A stretch of DNA of 64,000 nt from Ferrimonas kyonanensis DSM 18153 (GCF_000425405.1 NZ_KE384364.1:172345-236344), one strand, 5' to 3'. Positions 33,521 to 43,211 are shown, counted from the stretch's first letter. The notes: generated from the sequence alone by a model not told the origin. Numbers and translations: made by a program.

Positions 33521-35971
33521 TTACGCCTCCTTCTGCCAAGCTTGAGTGCGCAGGATGTCGGCAAACACCCCTGCGGCGGTCACCGCAGTACCGGCGCCGT
33601 AGCCACGGAGTACGAACGGCAGCGGCTGATAGTAGCGACTGTAGAACGCCAGCGCATTTTCCCCCCCCTTGATGGCATACAGCGGGTGCTCCGGCCCCAC
33701 CGCCTGAACCGAGACCTTGCAGCCGCCGTCATCGTCGATGGCCCCCACGTAGCGCAGCACCTTGCCTTCGGCGCGGGCGGCAGCAACCCGGGCGGCCACA
33801 TCGGCATCGGCCTTGGGCAGGTTAGCCATAAAGGTGTCGGTATCGCCGCTGGCATCGAACGCCGCCGGCAGCACACTGTCCACCTGTATCTGATCCATCT
33901 CCAGCTCAAGGCCGGCTTCCCGGGCCAGGATCAATACCTTTCTGGCCACATCCAGGCCGGAAAGGTCCTCGCGGGGATCCGGCTCGGTAAAGCCCTTGTC
34001 ACGAGCCTGGGCCGTGGCCTGAGACAGGCTGATCCCCTCCTCCAGCAGTCCGAAGATGTAGGACAACGAGCCAGACAGGATGCCGCCGAAGCTGTGCAGC
34101 TGATCACCGGCCCGAATCAACCCCTGCAGGTTGTCGATCACCGGCAGACCGGCACCGACATTGGTTTCATACAGGAACTGGCGCCGCTGCTTGCGGGCCA
34201 CCTGACGCAGTTGCTGGTAATACGCCATGGACGCGGTATTGGCTTTTTTGTTGGGGGTCACCACATGCAGTCCGGCGTTCATGGCATCCAGATAGCGCTC
34301 CGCCAGGGCGTCACTGGCACTGCAGTCCACCAACACCGGGTTAGTGAGTTTGGCGTGATGGGCAAAATCAAACAGCGCCTGCAGCGCCATCGGTTCGTCA
34401 CAGCGACCCAGTTGATCGCGCCAATCCTTCAGATCCAGGCCTCGAGCATTGAGCAACATGGTGCGGGAGTTGGCGATGCCACAGACTCGCAGGGCCACAT
34501 GCTGGTCACTGAGCACCTGCTGCTGTTGCTGAATCTGGCTCAGTAACTCGGCCCCCACCTGACCACAGCCCACCAGCAACACATCCACAAACAACCGGCT
34601 GTCGAAGAAGTTCTGATGACAGATGCGCATGGCAGCCGCCGCATCTTCATTGGCCACCACCGCCGAAATGGCTCGCTCGGAGCTGCCCTGAGCAATGGCG
34701 GCAATGTTGATGCTGGCCTGCGCCAGGGAGCGAAAGAACCGCGCCGCCACCCCTTTGCGGGTCTTCATGCCATCGCCCACCAGGGTAATGATGGCGTGGT
34801 GGGGCATCAGCTCCAGCGGATCGAGCATGTCGCTCTTCAGCTCCAGGGCAAAGGTCTCTTCCAGGGCCTGCACCGCCCGCTCTTGATCCGCCTGCTCGAC
34901 GCAGAAGGAGATGGAATACTCGGATGAGCTCTGAGTGATCAGGCTCACGGACACTCCCGCCAGGCTCATGGCCTCAAACACTCGGGAAGCCATGCCAACC
35001 ATGCCCTTCATCCCCGGGCCGGAGACGCTGATCATGGTCTGATCCGCCAAGTGGCTGACCGCCTTGACCGCATCACTGCCGGCGCCATCCTGATGGATCA
35101 GGGTGCCCGGAGCTTGAGGATTGAGGGTGTTGCGAATGCGACAGGGGATCTGATGTTGAGCGATGGGAGAAATGGTTCGGGGGTGAAGGACCTTGGCGCC
35201 GAAGTAGGACAGCTCCATCGCCTCCTTGTAACTCATTTCGGTGAGCAGGCGGGCATCGGGCACCAAGCGGGGATCGACGCTGTAGACACCGTCGACGTCG
35301 GTCCAGATCTCGCAACTGTCGGCGTGCAAACAGGCCGCCAGTGCCGCCGCAGAGTAATCGGAGCCGTTACGCCCCAGGGTTACGGTCTGCCCCAGCTCGT
35401 TGCAGGCGGTGAAGCCAGGCATCACCCAGAAGCGGTACTCCCCCACCGGCAACGACGCCAGTCGCTGACGGCTGGCTTCGATGTCCACCTGGGCATCCAG
35501 CGCCTCACCGCGGGCCACCAGGTAACGACGGGGCTCCAGCAGGGCACAGCGCTCACCGGCCCCCTCGAGCAGCGCCATCATCAGGTGCACCGACAGGCGT
35601 TCGCCCACCACCATCACCTCGGCGACCACCTCATCCGGGCAGCGACCCAGCAATGACACCCCCTGCAGCTTCTGCGCCACCAGCTCCAACTCCTGTTTCC
35701 ACAGTTGCTGCAGTGCTTCACGGGCATCCAGGCTCAGTTCGGCTCCCTGGCTCAGCTGATTCAGTTTGTCCTCTACCGGTGCCAGCAACTGGTCATCAAA
35801 ACCGGCTACCGCCTGACGAACCGCTTTCTCCAGGGCGTTGGTCACCCCCTGAGGAGCCGACAGCACCAATGCCAGGGAAAACCCTTCGACGCTGTCTCGT
35901 GCCAGTTGTGCCACTTGAGCAAACCGCTCTGCATTGGCCAGGGAGGAACCCCCAAACTTCATCACCTTCAT
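33521..35971 (-). CDS. thrA: Bifunctional aspartokinase I/homoserine dehydrogenase I
   Basis: Catalyses the first and third steps from aspartate to threonine. The 816-residue fusion begins with the aspartokinase domain ([17 protein letters not shown], then [13 protein letters not shown]), has two ACT-type regulatory domains in the middle ([30 protein letters not shown]), and ends with homoserine dehydrogenase ([14 protein letters not shown] for [25 protein letters not shown]). Threonine feedback is expected from the family. First structural gene behind the thrL leader. Confidence 0.98.
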   Translation of the reverse strand: MKVMKFGGSSLANAERFAQVAQLARDSVEGFSLALVLSAPQGVTNALEKAVRQAVAGFDDQLLAPVEDKLNQLSQGAELSLDAREALQQLWKQELELVAQKLQGVSLLGRCPDEVVAEVMVVGERLSVHLMMALLEGAGERCALLEPRRYLVARGEALDAQVDIEASRQRLASLPVGEYRFWVMPGFTACNELGQTVTLGRNGSDYSAAALAACLHADSCEIWTDVDGVYSVDPRLVPDARLLTEMSYKEAMELSYFGAKVLHPRTISPIAQHQIPCRIRNTLNPQAPGTLIHQDGAGSDAVKAVSHLADQTMISVSGPGMKGMVGMASRVFEAMSLAGVSVSLITQSSSEYSISFCVEQADQERAVQALEETFALELKSDMLDPLELMPHHAIITLVGDGMKTRKGVAARFFRSLAQASINIAAIAQGSSERAISAVVANEDAAAAMRICHQNFFDSRLFVDVLLVGCGQVGAELLSQIQQQQQVLSDQHVALRVCGIANSRTMLLNARGLDLKDWRDQLGRCDEPMALQALFDFAHHAKLTNPVLVDCSASDALAERYLDAMNAGLHVVTPNKKANTASMAYYQQLRQVARKQRRQFLYETNVGAGLPVIDNLQGLIRAGDQLHSFGGILSGSLSYIFGLLEEGISLSQATAQARDKGFTEPDPREDLSGLDVARKVLILAREAGLELEMDQIQVDSVLPAAFDASGDTDTFMANLPKADADVAARVAAARAEGKVLRYVGAIDDDGGCKVSVQAVGPEHPLYAIKGGENALAFYSRYYQPLPFVLRGYGAGTAVTAAGVFADILRTQAWQKEA

Positions 35972-36005
35972 CGTGCCTCTCCTGTATGCCCTAACCCTGA
36001 AACGA

Positions 36006-36034
36006 AGAAAGCCCGCTCAGGGAGCGGGCTTTCT
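36006..36034 (-). terminator. thr operon attenuator
   Basis: A 13-base-pair hairpin (36006-36018 with 36022-36034, three-base loop) lies between the leader peptide gene and thrA, ending in a T-rich tract on the minus strand. It fits the transcription-attenuation terminator of thr operons. Confidence 0.9.
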
Positions 36035-36064
36035 AATATTCGGATGGTGTCTATCCAGATACTA

Positions 36065-36139
36065 TCAGCCCGTCCCGCCACCGGTACCGGTGCCAGTAAT
36101 CACAGTAATGGTTGTGATTAGAGCTGCGTGAATTAGCAT
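36065..36139 (-). CDS. thrL: thr operon leader peptide
   Basis: A 24-codon ORF upstream of thrA, too short for usual gene calling. After MLIHAAL it reads ITTITVITGTGTGGGTG, so 7 of 24 residues are Thr and 4 are Ile. Slow translation when charged tRNA-Thr or tRNA-Ile is scarce would prevent formation of the attenuator hairpin at 36006-36034. Same design as E. coli thrL (poly Thr/Ile). No strong ribosome-binding site is obvious apart from a purine-rich stretch upstream. Confidence 0.9.
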   Translation of the reverse strand: MLIHAALITTITVITGTGTGGGTG

Positions 36140-36207
36140 AGTATTCTGAATAAACTCCTAAAACTTGTCCTTTTAACTTGGCTCAGATGGCCCCCTTGAG
36201 TCAAGGG

Positions 36208-36888
36208 TTATTTTTTCAGCGCCTTGTTGATGTCGCCGATCAAGGTGTGGGCCATGGCCACATCCCGTTGATTCGCCAGCCCCAGTGTGTCCTGAAGCCA
36301 CAGCCGCAGTGGATCATCGTCATCGAGACTCAAGTCATTCATCAGGGTTATGGCCCGGCGTTTCAGTGCCGACAGTTGTGGCACTTCCGCCTGCCCCTGC
36401 GGCTCGGGCAGCGCCAGCTGAGAAAATTCATAGGCGTACAACATCGCCGCCTGGGCCAGGTTTAACGACGGATAGGTATTGACCAGCGGAATGGTGGTCA
36501 GGCGATCCGCCAGCGCCAGATCCGCATTGCTGAGGCCGGATTCCTCGCAGCCAAACACCAGCCCGACCCGGGATACTGCCGCTCCCAGTTGCTGCACCTG
36601 AGTGACCGCTTGGGCCGGGGCGTACAACGGCCGCTTATCCCCACGACGACGGGCAGTACTGGCGATCACCAGATCCAGATCCGCCACCGCCTCGGCCAGC
36701 GTTTGGTGCTGGGTGGCATTGCTCAGAATCTCCTGACTGCCATGGGCCACCCAACTGGCCTCGTCACTCAGGTGGGCCTGTGAGGCCACCACTCTCAGGC
36801 GCTCAAAGCCCATGGTTTTCATCGCCCGGGCCACCGCCCCGACGTTTTCGCCCCTGGCGGGCGCCACCAGAATAAAAGTCAGTTCCAC
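36208..36888 (-). CDS. SPOUT tRNA/rRNA methyltransferase, LasT/YjtD (TrmJ-like)
   Basis: Knotted SPOUT-fold 2'-O-methyltransferase. I place the start at GTG 36888, five bases behind AGGAG, giving the family N-terminus VELTFILVAPARGENVGAVARAMKT; the longer frame adds 17 unlikely residues. The SAM-binding knot motifs are GLVFGCEESGLSNADLA and IPLVNTYPSLNLAQA. It sits beside thrL, the same neighbourhood as lasT/yjtD in E. coli, so it is more likely that orthologue than TrmJ itself. Substrate RNA not determined. Confidence 0.87.
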   Translation of the reverse strand: MELTFILVAPARGENVGAVARAMKTMGFERLRVVASQAHLSDEASWVAHGSQEILSNATQHQTLAEAVADLDLVIASTARRRGDKRPLYAPAQAVTQVQQLGAAVSRVGLVFGCEESGLSNADLALADRLTTIPLVNTYPSLNLAQAAMLYAYEFSQLALPEPQGQAEVPQLSALKRRAITLMNDLSLDDDDPLRLWLQDTLGLANQRDVAMAHTLIGDINKALKK

Positions 36889-37077
36889 AATCTCTCCTCG
36901 CGTTTGCCGCCAGAGTAGCGAAATCCTCACCATAGGCAAGCCCTAAGCTCGATGGCATCGCCACAAATACCCATCTGGCGCAGAGTACAGCCGAATAGTC
37001 ATCAACGAATGAATGAGTTAGGTTAAAGAGTGGACGATGGACAGCGCCATCTTTGAGTGGGTTACAGGAGTACCAGC

Positions 37078-38775
37078 ATGGATCAGGGAACGCCCAAACG
37101 GATCGCCTATCGAATTTTAACCGGCTTTGACCAGCATTACCGGCTGTTTTCCCGCATCAACGCCGGGGCACCGGAACGCTTTCTCAATGCCGACTGGCAT
37201 GGGGTTCAGCGGGCTCAGAAAGAGCGAATACGCTACTACAGCCGCCGAGTCTCGGAAACCGTGGCGGTGCTGATGCGGCAGTTGGACAGCCCCACCATCT
37301 CCACCGAATTGTGGCGGGCCACCAAGACCGAATACAGCCAGCTGCTGCAGGGGCACCCACAAGCGGAACTGGCTGAGACCTTCTTTAACTCGGTGTTTGC
37401 CCGGCTGTTCCGGCACCGGGGCCTGGACAACCAACACCTGTATATCCACACCAGTTGCGCCCGCCGTGCCCCCTTCGCCCCCCACCTGCTGTGCTATCGG
37501 TTTGCCCTGCGCCACGACCCCACAGCCGCATTCAGAAAGGCCATTGGCTATGCCCGGCTGCAGCTGAAATTTGCCGATCTGGACGCCGATCTGACTCGAC
37601 TCGAGCGACGGCTGGCGACCCTGCTGCAACGCATCGACGCCCACGACGTCGAGTTTCTGAAACCGGTGTTCTACCGCAACAAGGGCGCCTACCTGATTGG
37701 CCGTCTCATCGGTCGGCGCGGTGAATCGCCGCTGATTCTGCCGATTCGCCATGGCGACGGCGGTCTCAGCATCGATGCCGCCATTACGCGCCAGGACGAC
37801 TGCTCGGTGATTTTCAGCTTCACCCGCGCCTACTTCATGGTCGACACCGATCGACCGGCGGCGCTGCTGCGCTACCTGCGCCACCTGATGCCCAACAAAT
37901 CCTGGGCCGAACTGTACAGTGCCATCGGCCTGCAGAAACACGGCAAGACCGAGTTCTATCGGGACTTCCTCAGCCACCTCAATCACAGCAGTGATCAGTT
38001 TGTCATTGCCCCCGGGATCAAAGGGATGGTGATGAGCGTCTTCACCCTGCCCTCCTACGACGTGGTGTTCAAGCTGATCAAGGATCGGTTTGCCCCACCG
38101 AAGGAGAGCAACAAGGAGGAGGTGCAGCAGAAATACAACCTGGTTAAAGAGCACGACCGGGTCGGTCGCATGGCCGACACTCAGGAGTTTCGCAATTTTG
38201 CCTTTCCCCGCCACCGCTTCAGTCCGGCGCTGCTGGAGGAGTTGCTGGAAGTGGCGCCGTCCGAGGTGGAGCTCGATGGCGACCGGGTGATCATTCGCCA
38301 CCTGTACATCGAGCGACGCATGACCCCTCTCAACCTGTTTCTGGACGGTGCCGAAGACCTGGAGATTCATCACGCCATTGGCGAGTACGGCCACGCCATC
38401 AAGCAACTGGCGGCGGCCAACATCTTTCCCGGTGACATGCTGTTTAAGAATTTCGGTGTCACCCGCCACGGCCGGGTGGTGTTCTACGATTACGATGAAA
38501 TCGATTACATGACCGATTGCAACTTTCGAGTCATCCCCGAACCCCGCTACCCGGAAGATGAGATGGCGGCCGAACCCTGGTATTCCATCGGCCCCAAGGA
38601 CATCTTTCCGGAGGAGTTCGGCCGCTTCCTTCTGGGGCGGCCAGCCATTCGCAAGAGCTTTATGGCCCAACACCGGGATCTGCTGGATGCCCGCTACTGG
38701 CAGACTCTGCAACAACAGATTCGCGACGGCCAATACCCGGAGATCCGCCCCTATCGAGAGTCCTGTCGACTGTAA
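37078..38775 (+). CDS. aceK: Isocitrate dehydrogenase kinase/phosphatase
   Basis: AceK switches isocitrate dehydrogenase off by phosphorylation, diverting carbon to the glyoxylate bypass, and also reverses it. ATG 37078 follows CAGGAG by seven bases. The 565-residue length fits. Visible family motifs are ETFFNSVFARLFRH, the ATP loop APGIKGMVMSVFTLPSYDVVFK, and GDMLFKNFGVTRHGRVVFYDYDEI. Unlike enterobacteria it is not in an operon with aceBA; it stands alone, followed by slyD. Confidence 0.97.
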   Translation: MDQGTPKRIAYRILTGFDQHYRLFSRINAGAPERFLNADWHGVQRAQKERIRYYSRRVSETVAVLMRQLDSPTISTELWRATKTEYSQLLQGHPQAELAETFFNSVFARLFRHRGLDNQHLYIHTSCARRAPFAPHLLCYRFALRHDPTAAFRKAIGYARLQLKFADLDADLTRLERRLATLLQRIDAHDVEFLKPVFYRNKGAYLIGRLIGRRGESPLILPIRHGDGGLSIDAAITRQDDCSVIFSFTRAYFMVDTDRPAALLRYLRHLMPNKSWAELYSAIGLQKHGKTEFYRDFLSHLNHSSDQFVIAPGIKGMVMSVFTLPSYDVVFKLIKDRFAPPKESNKEEVQQKYNLVKEHDRVGRMADTQEFRNFAFPRHRFSPALLEELLEVAPSEVELDGDRVIIRHLYIERRMTPLNLFLDGAEDLEIHHAIGEYGHAIKQLAAANIFPGDMLFKNFGVTRHGRVVFYDYDEIDYMTDCNFRVIPEPRYPEDEMAAEPWYSIGPKDIFPEEFGRFLLGRPAIRKSFMAQHRDLLDARYWQTLQQQIRDGQYPEIRPYRESCRL

Positions 38776-38885
38776 ATGCCAGCCACAGCGGGCTCAAAGG
38801 CAAAAATGTTGGCTCAATCATGGTGCCGGGACGGTGAAATCCGTATGATTTGGGCCTTTCACACCGAATTGTTTTGGAGACCCGG

Positions 38886-39473
38886 ATGAAAATTGCTGCG
38901 AATACCGTAGTAACCATGCACTACCGCCTGCGTGATGGTGACGGTGAACTGATCGAAGATTCCTTTGATGGCCAGCCTATGCAGTACATGCACGGCACCA
39001 ATAACCTGATCCCGGGTTTGGAAGCGGAACTCAACGACAAAGCCGCTGGCGACAAGATGAGCGTTAGCGTCGCCCCTGAACAAGCCTATGGTCCTTACCA
39101 GGACGGCCTGAAGCAGGAAGTGCCTATGGCCGCCTTTGCCGGTGTCGAAGACATCGCTCCTGGCATGCGCTTTATGGCAGAAACCGATCAGGGCCCGACT
39201 CCGGTCACCGTGACCGAAGTCAAGGACGACACCGTTGTGGTTGATGGTAACCACCCTCTGGCTGGCGTTACCCTGAACTTCGATGTCGAAGTGGTTGAGG
39301 TTCGCGCCGCCACCGAAGAGGAGATCGCTCACGGTCACCTGCACGCCGAAGGCGGTTGCTGTGGCGGTGGTTGCTCCGGTGAAGACAAGGGCGACGACCA
39401 CGAATGCTGCGGCGGCACCGGCGAGTGCGGCGGCGAAGGCCATCACGGCAAGGGCGGTTGTGGCTGTCACTAA
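38886..39473 (+). CDS. slyD: FKBP-type peptidyl-prolyl isomerase SlyD
   Basis: Cytoplasmic prolyl isomerase and chaperone that also supplies nickel to hydrogenase maturation. ATG 38886 follows TTGGAGA. The FKBP domain is interrupted by the IF (insert-in-flap) chaperone domain at about 70-125, as usual. The C-terminal tail from about residue 150 is very rich in His, Cys, Asp and Gly (HGHLHAEGGCCGGGC then further CC and HH pairs ending GCGCH), suited to bind Ni, Zn or Cu. 195 residues. Confidence 0.97.
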   Translation: MKIAANTVVTMHYRLRDGDGELIEDSFDGQPMQYMHGTNNLIPGLEAELNDKAAGDKMSVSVAPEQAYGPYQDGLKQEVPMAAFAGVEDIAPGMRFMAETDQGPTPVTVTEVKDDTVVVDGNHPLAGVTLNFDVEVVEVRAATEEEIAHGHLHAEGGCCGGGCSGEDKGDDHECCGGTGECGGEGHHGKGGCGCH

Positions 39474-39490
39474 GCCCAACTGACCTGAAA

Positions 39491-39516
39491 AAAACGGCAG
39501 CCTCGGCTGCCGTTTT
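39491..39516. terminator. Bidirectional terminator between slyD and the usp gene
   Basis: Twelve-base arms AAAACGGCAGCC and GGCTGCCGTTTT with only two bases between, A-rich on one side and TTTTTT on the other. Confidence 0.92.
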
Positions 39517-39537
39517 TTATGGCTGCTTCAGCGTCAT

Positions 39538-40392
39538 TCAGCCCTCGGTACCGGGCACCACCAGCAGATGACTGCGCATGCGGTGCAAAATCGCTTCGGC
39601 GGTATTTCCGATAACAAATCCCAGCAAGCCCCGGCGCTGCCTGGCACCGATGGCAAAATAGCCGACGCCCAGTGTCGCCGCCAACTGCGGCAGACACTCA
39701 CTGGCGTCCCCCACCTGCACATGAATCTGCTCCTTGGGCAATGCCAGGGACTCCAGCAGCAACCCATGCTTGCGATACACCTCCTTGAGCAGGTGGCGAG
39801 TGTCGATGATCTCCAGATCCCGAACCACCCTGGACAGGCGAATCACATAGGCCACGTGCAGTTTGCCGCCAGTCGCCTTAACCAACTCTCTGGCCGCATG
39901 CAATACCTGCTGATTCAGCCGTTGCTTGGCCTCACTCCCGGATCCCAAATCCAACGCCGCCAGCACATCCTGGCCCTGAGCCGGCTGGTGATCGGTCAGC
40001 AGCATCAGCGGCACCCGGGTTCGACGAATCAGGTGCCAATCGGTGGGCAGCAGATGGTCACTTTGCCGGTAGGCCTTCACCACCATGGTAAAGCCGTTGT
40101 TCACCAGCTCACAGATGTCATCGGCGATGCCCTTGGCCCAGCGCACCGTGGTCGGTACGCTCTGCCCCAGGGCGGTCACCCTGTGCCTGAGAGCGGCACT
40201 GCGGCTGGCCATCAATTCAGACTTAATGCCATTGACCACCTCTTCGGGCGTGCCTTCCATGACCGACAAAGGTTCATAGCAATAGCCCACCACCTCGGCC
40301 TTAGCGCTCAGGGCCTGGGCTAGCTCCAGCCCCTTGTTGATGGCATCAAACTGCTGTTCCTTTTCCGGTGCAACAATCAATAACTTCTGCAT
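39538..40392 (-). CDS. UspE-like tandem universal stress protein
   Basis: Starts at ATG 40392 behind GGGGGTCACT; the longer frame to 40488 lacks a ribosome-binding site. The 284-residue product has two USP domains (about 1-140 and 141-284). The second ends IGARQRRGLLGFVIGNTAEAILHRM, a nucleotide-binding GxxGx(9)G(S/N)TAE-type motif. It is like UspE; role in stress survival or motility is inferred from that family. Monocistronic. Confidence 0.88.
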   Translation of the reverse strand: MQKLLIVAPEKEQQFDAINKGLELAQALSAKAEVVGYCYEPLSVMEGTPEEVVNGIKSELMASRSAALRHRVTALGQSVPTTVRWAKGIADDICELVNNGFTMVVKAYRQSDHLLPTDWHLIRRTRVPLMLLTDHQPAQGQDVLAALDLGSGSEAKQRLNQQVLHAARELVKATGGKLHVAYVIRLSRVVRDLEIIDTRHLLKEVYRKHGLLLESLALPKEQIHVQVGDASECLPQLAATLGVGYFAIGARQRRGLLGFVIGNTAEAILHRMRSHLLVVPGTEG

Positions 40393-40527
40393 AGTGACCC
40401 CCCATTGATTCAGACCAAAAGAGCAATTCCCTCTCTTTAGCCTACATGGCTGGGTTTCAACTTGCAGAATTTTTGATGTTTTTTCCACCGAACGAGGTCT
40501 GGCACCAACTCAGAGGAGCATGACAAG

Positions 40528-40548
40528 GCGCCCCCGAAGCGGGGGCGC
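40528..40548 (-). terminator. Hairpin after the 40560 gene
   Basis: GC-rich arms GCGCCCCC/GGGGGCGC without a clear T-run on the minus strand; a weak or processing-type terminator. Confidence 0.5.
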
Positions 40549-40559
40549 GCGCAGACGGC

Positions 40560-40793
40560 TTACTCGCCGCGAAGGGTTTTGGCAACCTTCTGCACCGCCT
40601 CGTGGGCGTGCTGTTCACTGGCTTGCTCACCGGGCTTCAACTCCAGATCGGCGCGCTTGTGCAGGCCGGTCATGTCTTCGGCAATGTGCAGCCAGTCCGG
40701 ATGCCAGTACAGGGTGGTTTTCTCATCCACCTGCCAACGATGAACACCGCTGTCCTTACCCTGATAGTTGATGTTGCCCGGTTCATAATCCAT
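40560..40793 (-). CDS. Small hypothetical protein
   Basis: A 77-residue acidic protein starting MDYEPGNINYQGKDSGV, with an aromatic cluster TTLYWHPDWLH and a helical C-terminus rich in Glu, Ala and His (SEQHAHEAVQKVAKTL). GGAGAGC precedes the ATG. No signal peptide, membrane helix or Cys. I do not recognise the family. It stands alone between the stress protein and the permease genes. Confidence 0.65.
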   Translation of the reverse strand: MDYEPGNINYQGKDSGVHRWQVDEKTTLYWHPDWLHIAEDMTGLHKRADLELKPGEQASEQHAHEAVQKVAKTLRGE

Positions 40794-40910
40794 GGTATTG
40801 CTCTCCGATTAAAAAGACTCGAAATAAGCGTAGCGCCATTTTTCGCCCTTAAGCCAGATCCAGCTCATGAATACCGATACCGCGGTCATCCGTGCACGGC
40901 CATAAAAACG

Positions 40911-40940
40911 ACACAACCCGGCACCAGGGCCGGGTTGTGT
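40911..40940 (-). terminator. Terminator of the trpR-permease operon
   Basis: Twelve-base arms ACACAACCCGGC and GCCGGGTTGTGT with a six-base loop, followed on the minus strand by CGTTTTTA. Confidence 0.92.
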
Positions 40941-40955
40941 GCAGACTCATCGCCG

Positions 40956-42212
40956 TTACGGGAAGGCGGGCAACATCCCCAGCAACGCCAACGATTCGCA
41001 TACCATCACCAGCACCCCGAAGCCCAGTACTCCGTACAGACGGCCGTTGCCGCCTGCCACCCGGAATGACTGACTCTGGCCACGTCGACGCAGCACCAAA
41101 GCAATGGCGCAAGGCAGAATCAATACGAAGATGCTGGCCAGCAGAGAGGCATAGCCAATGGCGACAATAAAGCCATCGGGAATGGCCACCCCAAGAATCA
41201 TTGGCGGCAAAAAGGTGATGGCACCGGCGATGGCGGTATCCCGACGGCTGTCCCCCAGGCCACACTGATCTTTAACGAAATCCAGCAGACCCAGAGCCAC
41301 CCCGAGGAAGGAACTGGCCAGGGCAAACTTGGCGAAGAAACTCAGCAGGGTATCGATGAGGTTGCCATCGACCGCATCGCCCACGGCCGCAATCAGCGCA
41401 CCGACGTTACCGCCATTGGACACCACTTCACCAAAGTCATCCCGGGAGACGGTCCCCAGAATCGCCAACTGCCACACCGCGTAGATGGACAAGGCCAGCA
41501 CACTGCCCACCAGGATGGCAGAACGGGATTTGACGATGTCCTTGTTGTAGTGCTTCACAATGCTCGGCACGGTGCTGTGATAACCAAAGCTGATGGCCAG
41601 CACCGGAATGCCCAGCCAGATGTAGGGCAGAGTGTCTGCCATACCCGCCGCCGGAAACAGCTTGTCGGCGCTGACTTCGGAGGCCAGCATGCCGGTGGAG
41701 GTGATAAAGGCGATGACCATGGCCCCAATCATGATGGTGCTGACCCGGTCTACCGCCCGGGAACCCAGCAACACAATGCCACCGAGCACGATGCCGAAAA
41801 TCAACCCCGCCTGCCAGTTGGCCAGAGACAAGCCAAAGCCGGCGTTGAGGCTGGAGGCCAGAACCGACGATCCGCCGGAGATGTAGGCGTAACAAAGGAT
41901 GTAGCTGACGAACCCCACAGAGCACAGGGAGGCAATCACTCCGGGCTTACCCAGAGTATCCTGAGCCATGGTGGCGTAACTGGCACCACTGCGGTAGTTC
42001 ATATTGGCCTCCGCCAGATACATGGCGGAGCTGTAAGAGCAGAAGCAACAGATGGCCAGGATGATCATCGACCAGCCAAACCACATGCCGGCACTCATCA
42101 CTGGCAGGGACAGCATGCCTGCCCCAATCGCCGTACCGGCAATGATCATCGCCCCACCCAGAACACTGGGTGAAGCCGATTTCGTTGATGTCTCTAATAC
42201 AACTTCTGACAT
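40956..42212 (-). CDS. Aromatic amino acid permease (HAAAP family, Mtr/TyrP/TnaB type)
   Basis: Inner-membrane proton symporter for tryptophan or tyrosine. The 418-residue protein has about 11 membrane helices; the N-terminal motif GGAMIIAGTAIGAGMLSLPV is the family hallmark, and ISFGYHSTVPSIVKHY is also typical. ATG 42212 follows GGAGTAACCG. It lies 23 bases behind trpR on the same strand, so tryptophan is the likeliest substrate and TrpR probably controls it, though sequence does not separate Trp from Tyr transporters. Confidence 0.9.
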   Translation of the reverse strand: MSEVVLETSTKSASPSVLGGAMIIAGTAIGAGMLSLPVMSAGMWFGWSMIILAICCFCSYSSAMYLAEANMNYRSGASYATMAQDTLGKPGVIASLCSVGFVSYILCYAYISGGSSVLASSLNAGFGLSLANWQAGLIFGIVLGGIVLLGSRAVDRVSTIMIGAMVIAFITSTGMLASEVSADKLFPAAGMADTLPYIWLGIPVLAISFGYHSTVPSIVKHYNKDIVKSRSAILVGSVLALSIYAVWQLAILGTVSRDDFGEVVSNGGNVGALIAAVGDAVDGNLIDTLLSFFAKFALASSFLGVALGLLDFVKDQCGLGDSRRDTAIAGAITFLPPMILGVAIPDGFIVAIGYASLLASIFVLILPCAIALVLRRRGQSQSFRVAGGNGRLYGVLGFGVLVMVCESLALLGMLPAFP

Positions 42213-42235
42213 CGGTTACTCCACTTCTTTAATTG

Positions 42236-42523
42236 TTATGGTGCCGAGAGAATCAGGCTTTGCAGCCTATCCCGCTCCGCGTCGGATAAATTTTTTAATG
42301 TGTTTGAGCAACGAGTGATGGTGGCAATGCTGACGTTCAATGTTGCGGCGATCTGACGTTGAGTCAACTCCCCGGCCAGTAATGCCCGGAACACCGCCAA
42401 TCGGGCACCGATGGCTTCACGTTCATCCAGGGTTAACAGCAACAAAAACAACGGCGCCAGAGATTCCTTTCGGCCTTGCTCAGCGATAAGTTCCAGCGCC
42501 TTATCCCAATACTCAGATTCCAT
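42236..42523 (-). CDS. trpR: Trp operon repressor TrpR
   Basis: Dimeric helix-turn-helix repressor that binds DNA when loaded with tryptophan. I use ATG 42523, ten bases behind GGAG, because longer starts (42541, 42577) run into a 20-base palindrome that looks like an operator. The 95-residue protein shows LTLDEREAIGARLAVFRALLAGELTQRQIAATL with the HTH and IATITRCSNTL, the TrpR signature (E. coli ATITRGSN). It leads an operon with the aromatic permease. Confidence 0.93.
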   Translation of the reverse strand: MESEYWDKALELIAEQGRKESLAPLFLLLLTLDEREAIGARLAVFRALLAGELTQRQIAATLNVSIATITRCSNTLKNLSDAERDRLQSLILSAP

Positions 42524-42540
42524 AAAATGTTTACTCCACA

Positions 42541-42560
42541 TGTAATGCCGTAGCATTACA
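42541..42560. promoter_or_regulatory. 20-bp palindrome upstream of trpR (putative TrpR operator)
   Basis: TGTAATGC-CGTA-GCATTACA with perfect eight-base arms, 18 bases before the trpR start. Position suits autoregulation of the trpR-permease operon. It is not the classic CTAGTTAACTAG trp operator core, so the binding protein is uncertain. Confidence 0.5.
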
Positions 42561-42703
42561 CCGTTACAGCAGGACAAAAGCGAACGCCATTCCGAAAATC
42601 TGCGAAGTCGACGACACTTTCAGACACAAACGAGAACTTGGTCACGGGGGCGGTTTGGCGTTATTATTCACAGCGGAACAACATACTTAGGGAAAACATA
42701 ACA

Positions 42704-43162
42704 ATGACAAGATGTTCAATGCTGTTGGCCGCCCTGCTCGTCTCCACCAGTGGCAGCGCCATTGCCGAAGGTGCTTTTAACAGCGCCGACGACGCCATCG
42801 CCTACCGGCAACACGCCTTTGGGCTGATCAAAGAGAACTTTGGTGACATGTACGCCATGGTCAAAGGGAAAAAAGAGATGGACGCCGACGCGTTTCAGCG
42901 CCGGGCTCAGCACCTGTCTCTGTTGAGCCAGATCCCCTTTGAGGCGTTCAAAGTACCGGGATCCAACAAAGGGGATACCGAAGCCCTGGCCTCCGTCTGG
43001 AGCGACAGCGCCAAGTTCGATCAGATCGCCAAAGAGTTCCAGAGCGCGTCTGCCAACCTGGCCAAAGTCAGTGGCAGCGGCGACGCCAAGGCGATCAAAC
43101 AAGCCTTTGGCGCCACCGGCAAGGCCTGTAAAAGCTGCCACGATCAGTTCAAGCAGGACTGA
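42704..43162 (+). CDS. Cytochrome c'
   Basis: Periplasmic four-helix-bundle c-type cytochrome. ATG 42704 opens a signal peptide ending near SAIAE. The 152-residue protein has the heme motif CKSCH close to its C-terminus (GKACKSCHDQFKQD), the diagnostic position for cytochrome c', plus the N-terminal AIAYRQHAFGLIKENFGDM helix. Cytochromes c' bind NO and may protect against nitrosative stress. It faces a b-type cytochrome gene across a shared terminator. Confidence 0.93.
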   Translation: MTRCSMLLAALLVSTSGSAIAEGAFNSADDAIAYRQHAFGLIKENFGDMYAMVKGKKEMDADAFQRRAQHLSLLSQIPFEAFKVPGSNKGDTEALASVWSDSAKFDQIAKEFQSASANLAKVSGSGDAKAIKQAFGATGKACKSCHDQFKQD

Positions 43163-43167
43163 TAACC

Positions 43168-43196
43168 ACAAAGGGCTGCCCATGGCAGCCCTTTGT
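43168..43196. terminator. Bidirectional terminator between cytochrome c' and cytochrome b genes
   Basis: Thirteen-base arms (43168-43180 and 43184-43196) with a CAT loop and short T/A flanks. Confidence 0.8.
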
Positions 43197-43211
43197 CGGT
43201 AAGTGATTGCT

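Noticed and set aside
37117-38733. 538-codon antisense ORF over aceK
   Set aside because: aceK matches its family over its full length; the antisense frame has no start signals or motifs.
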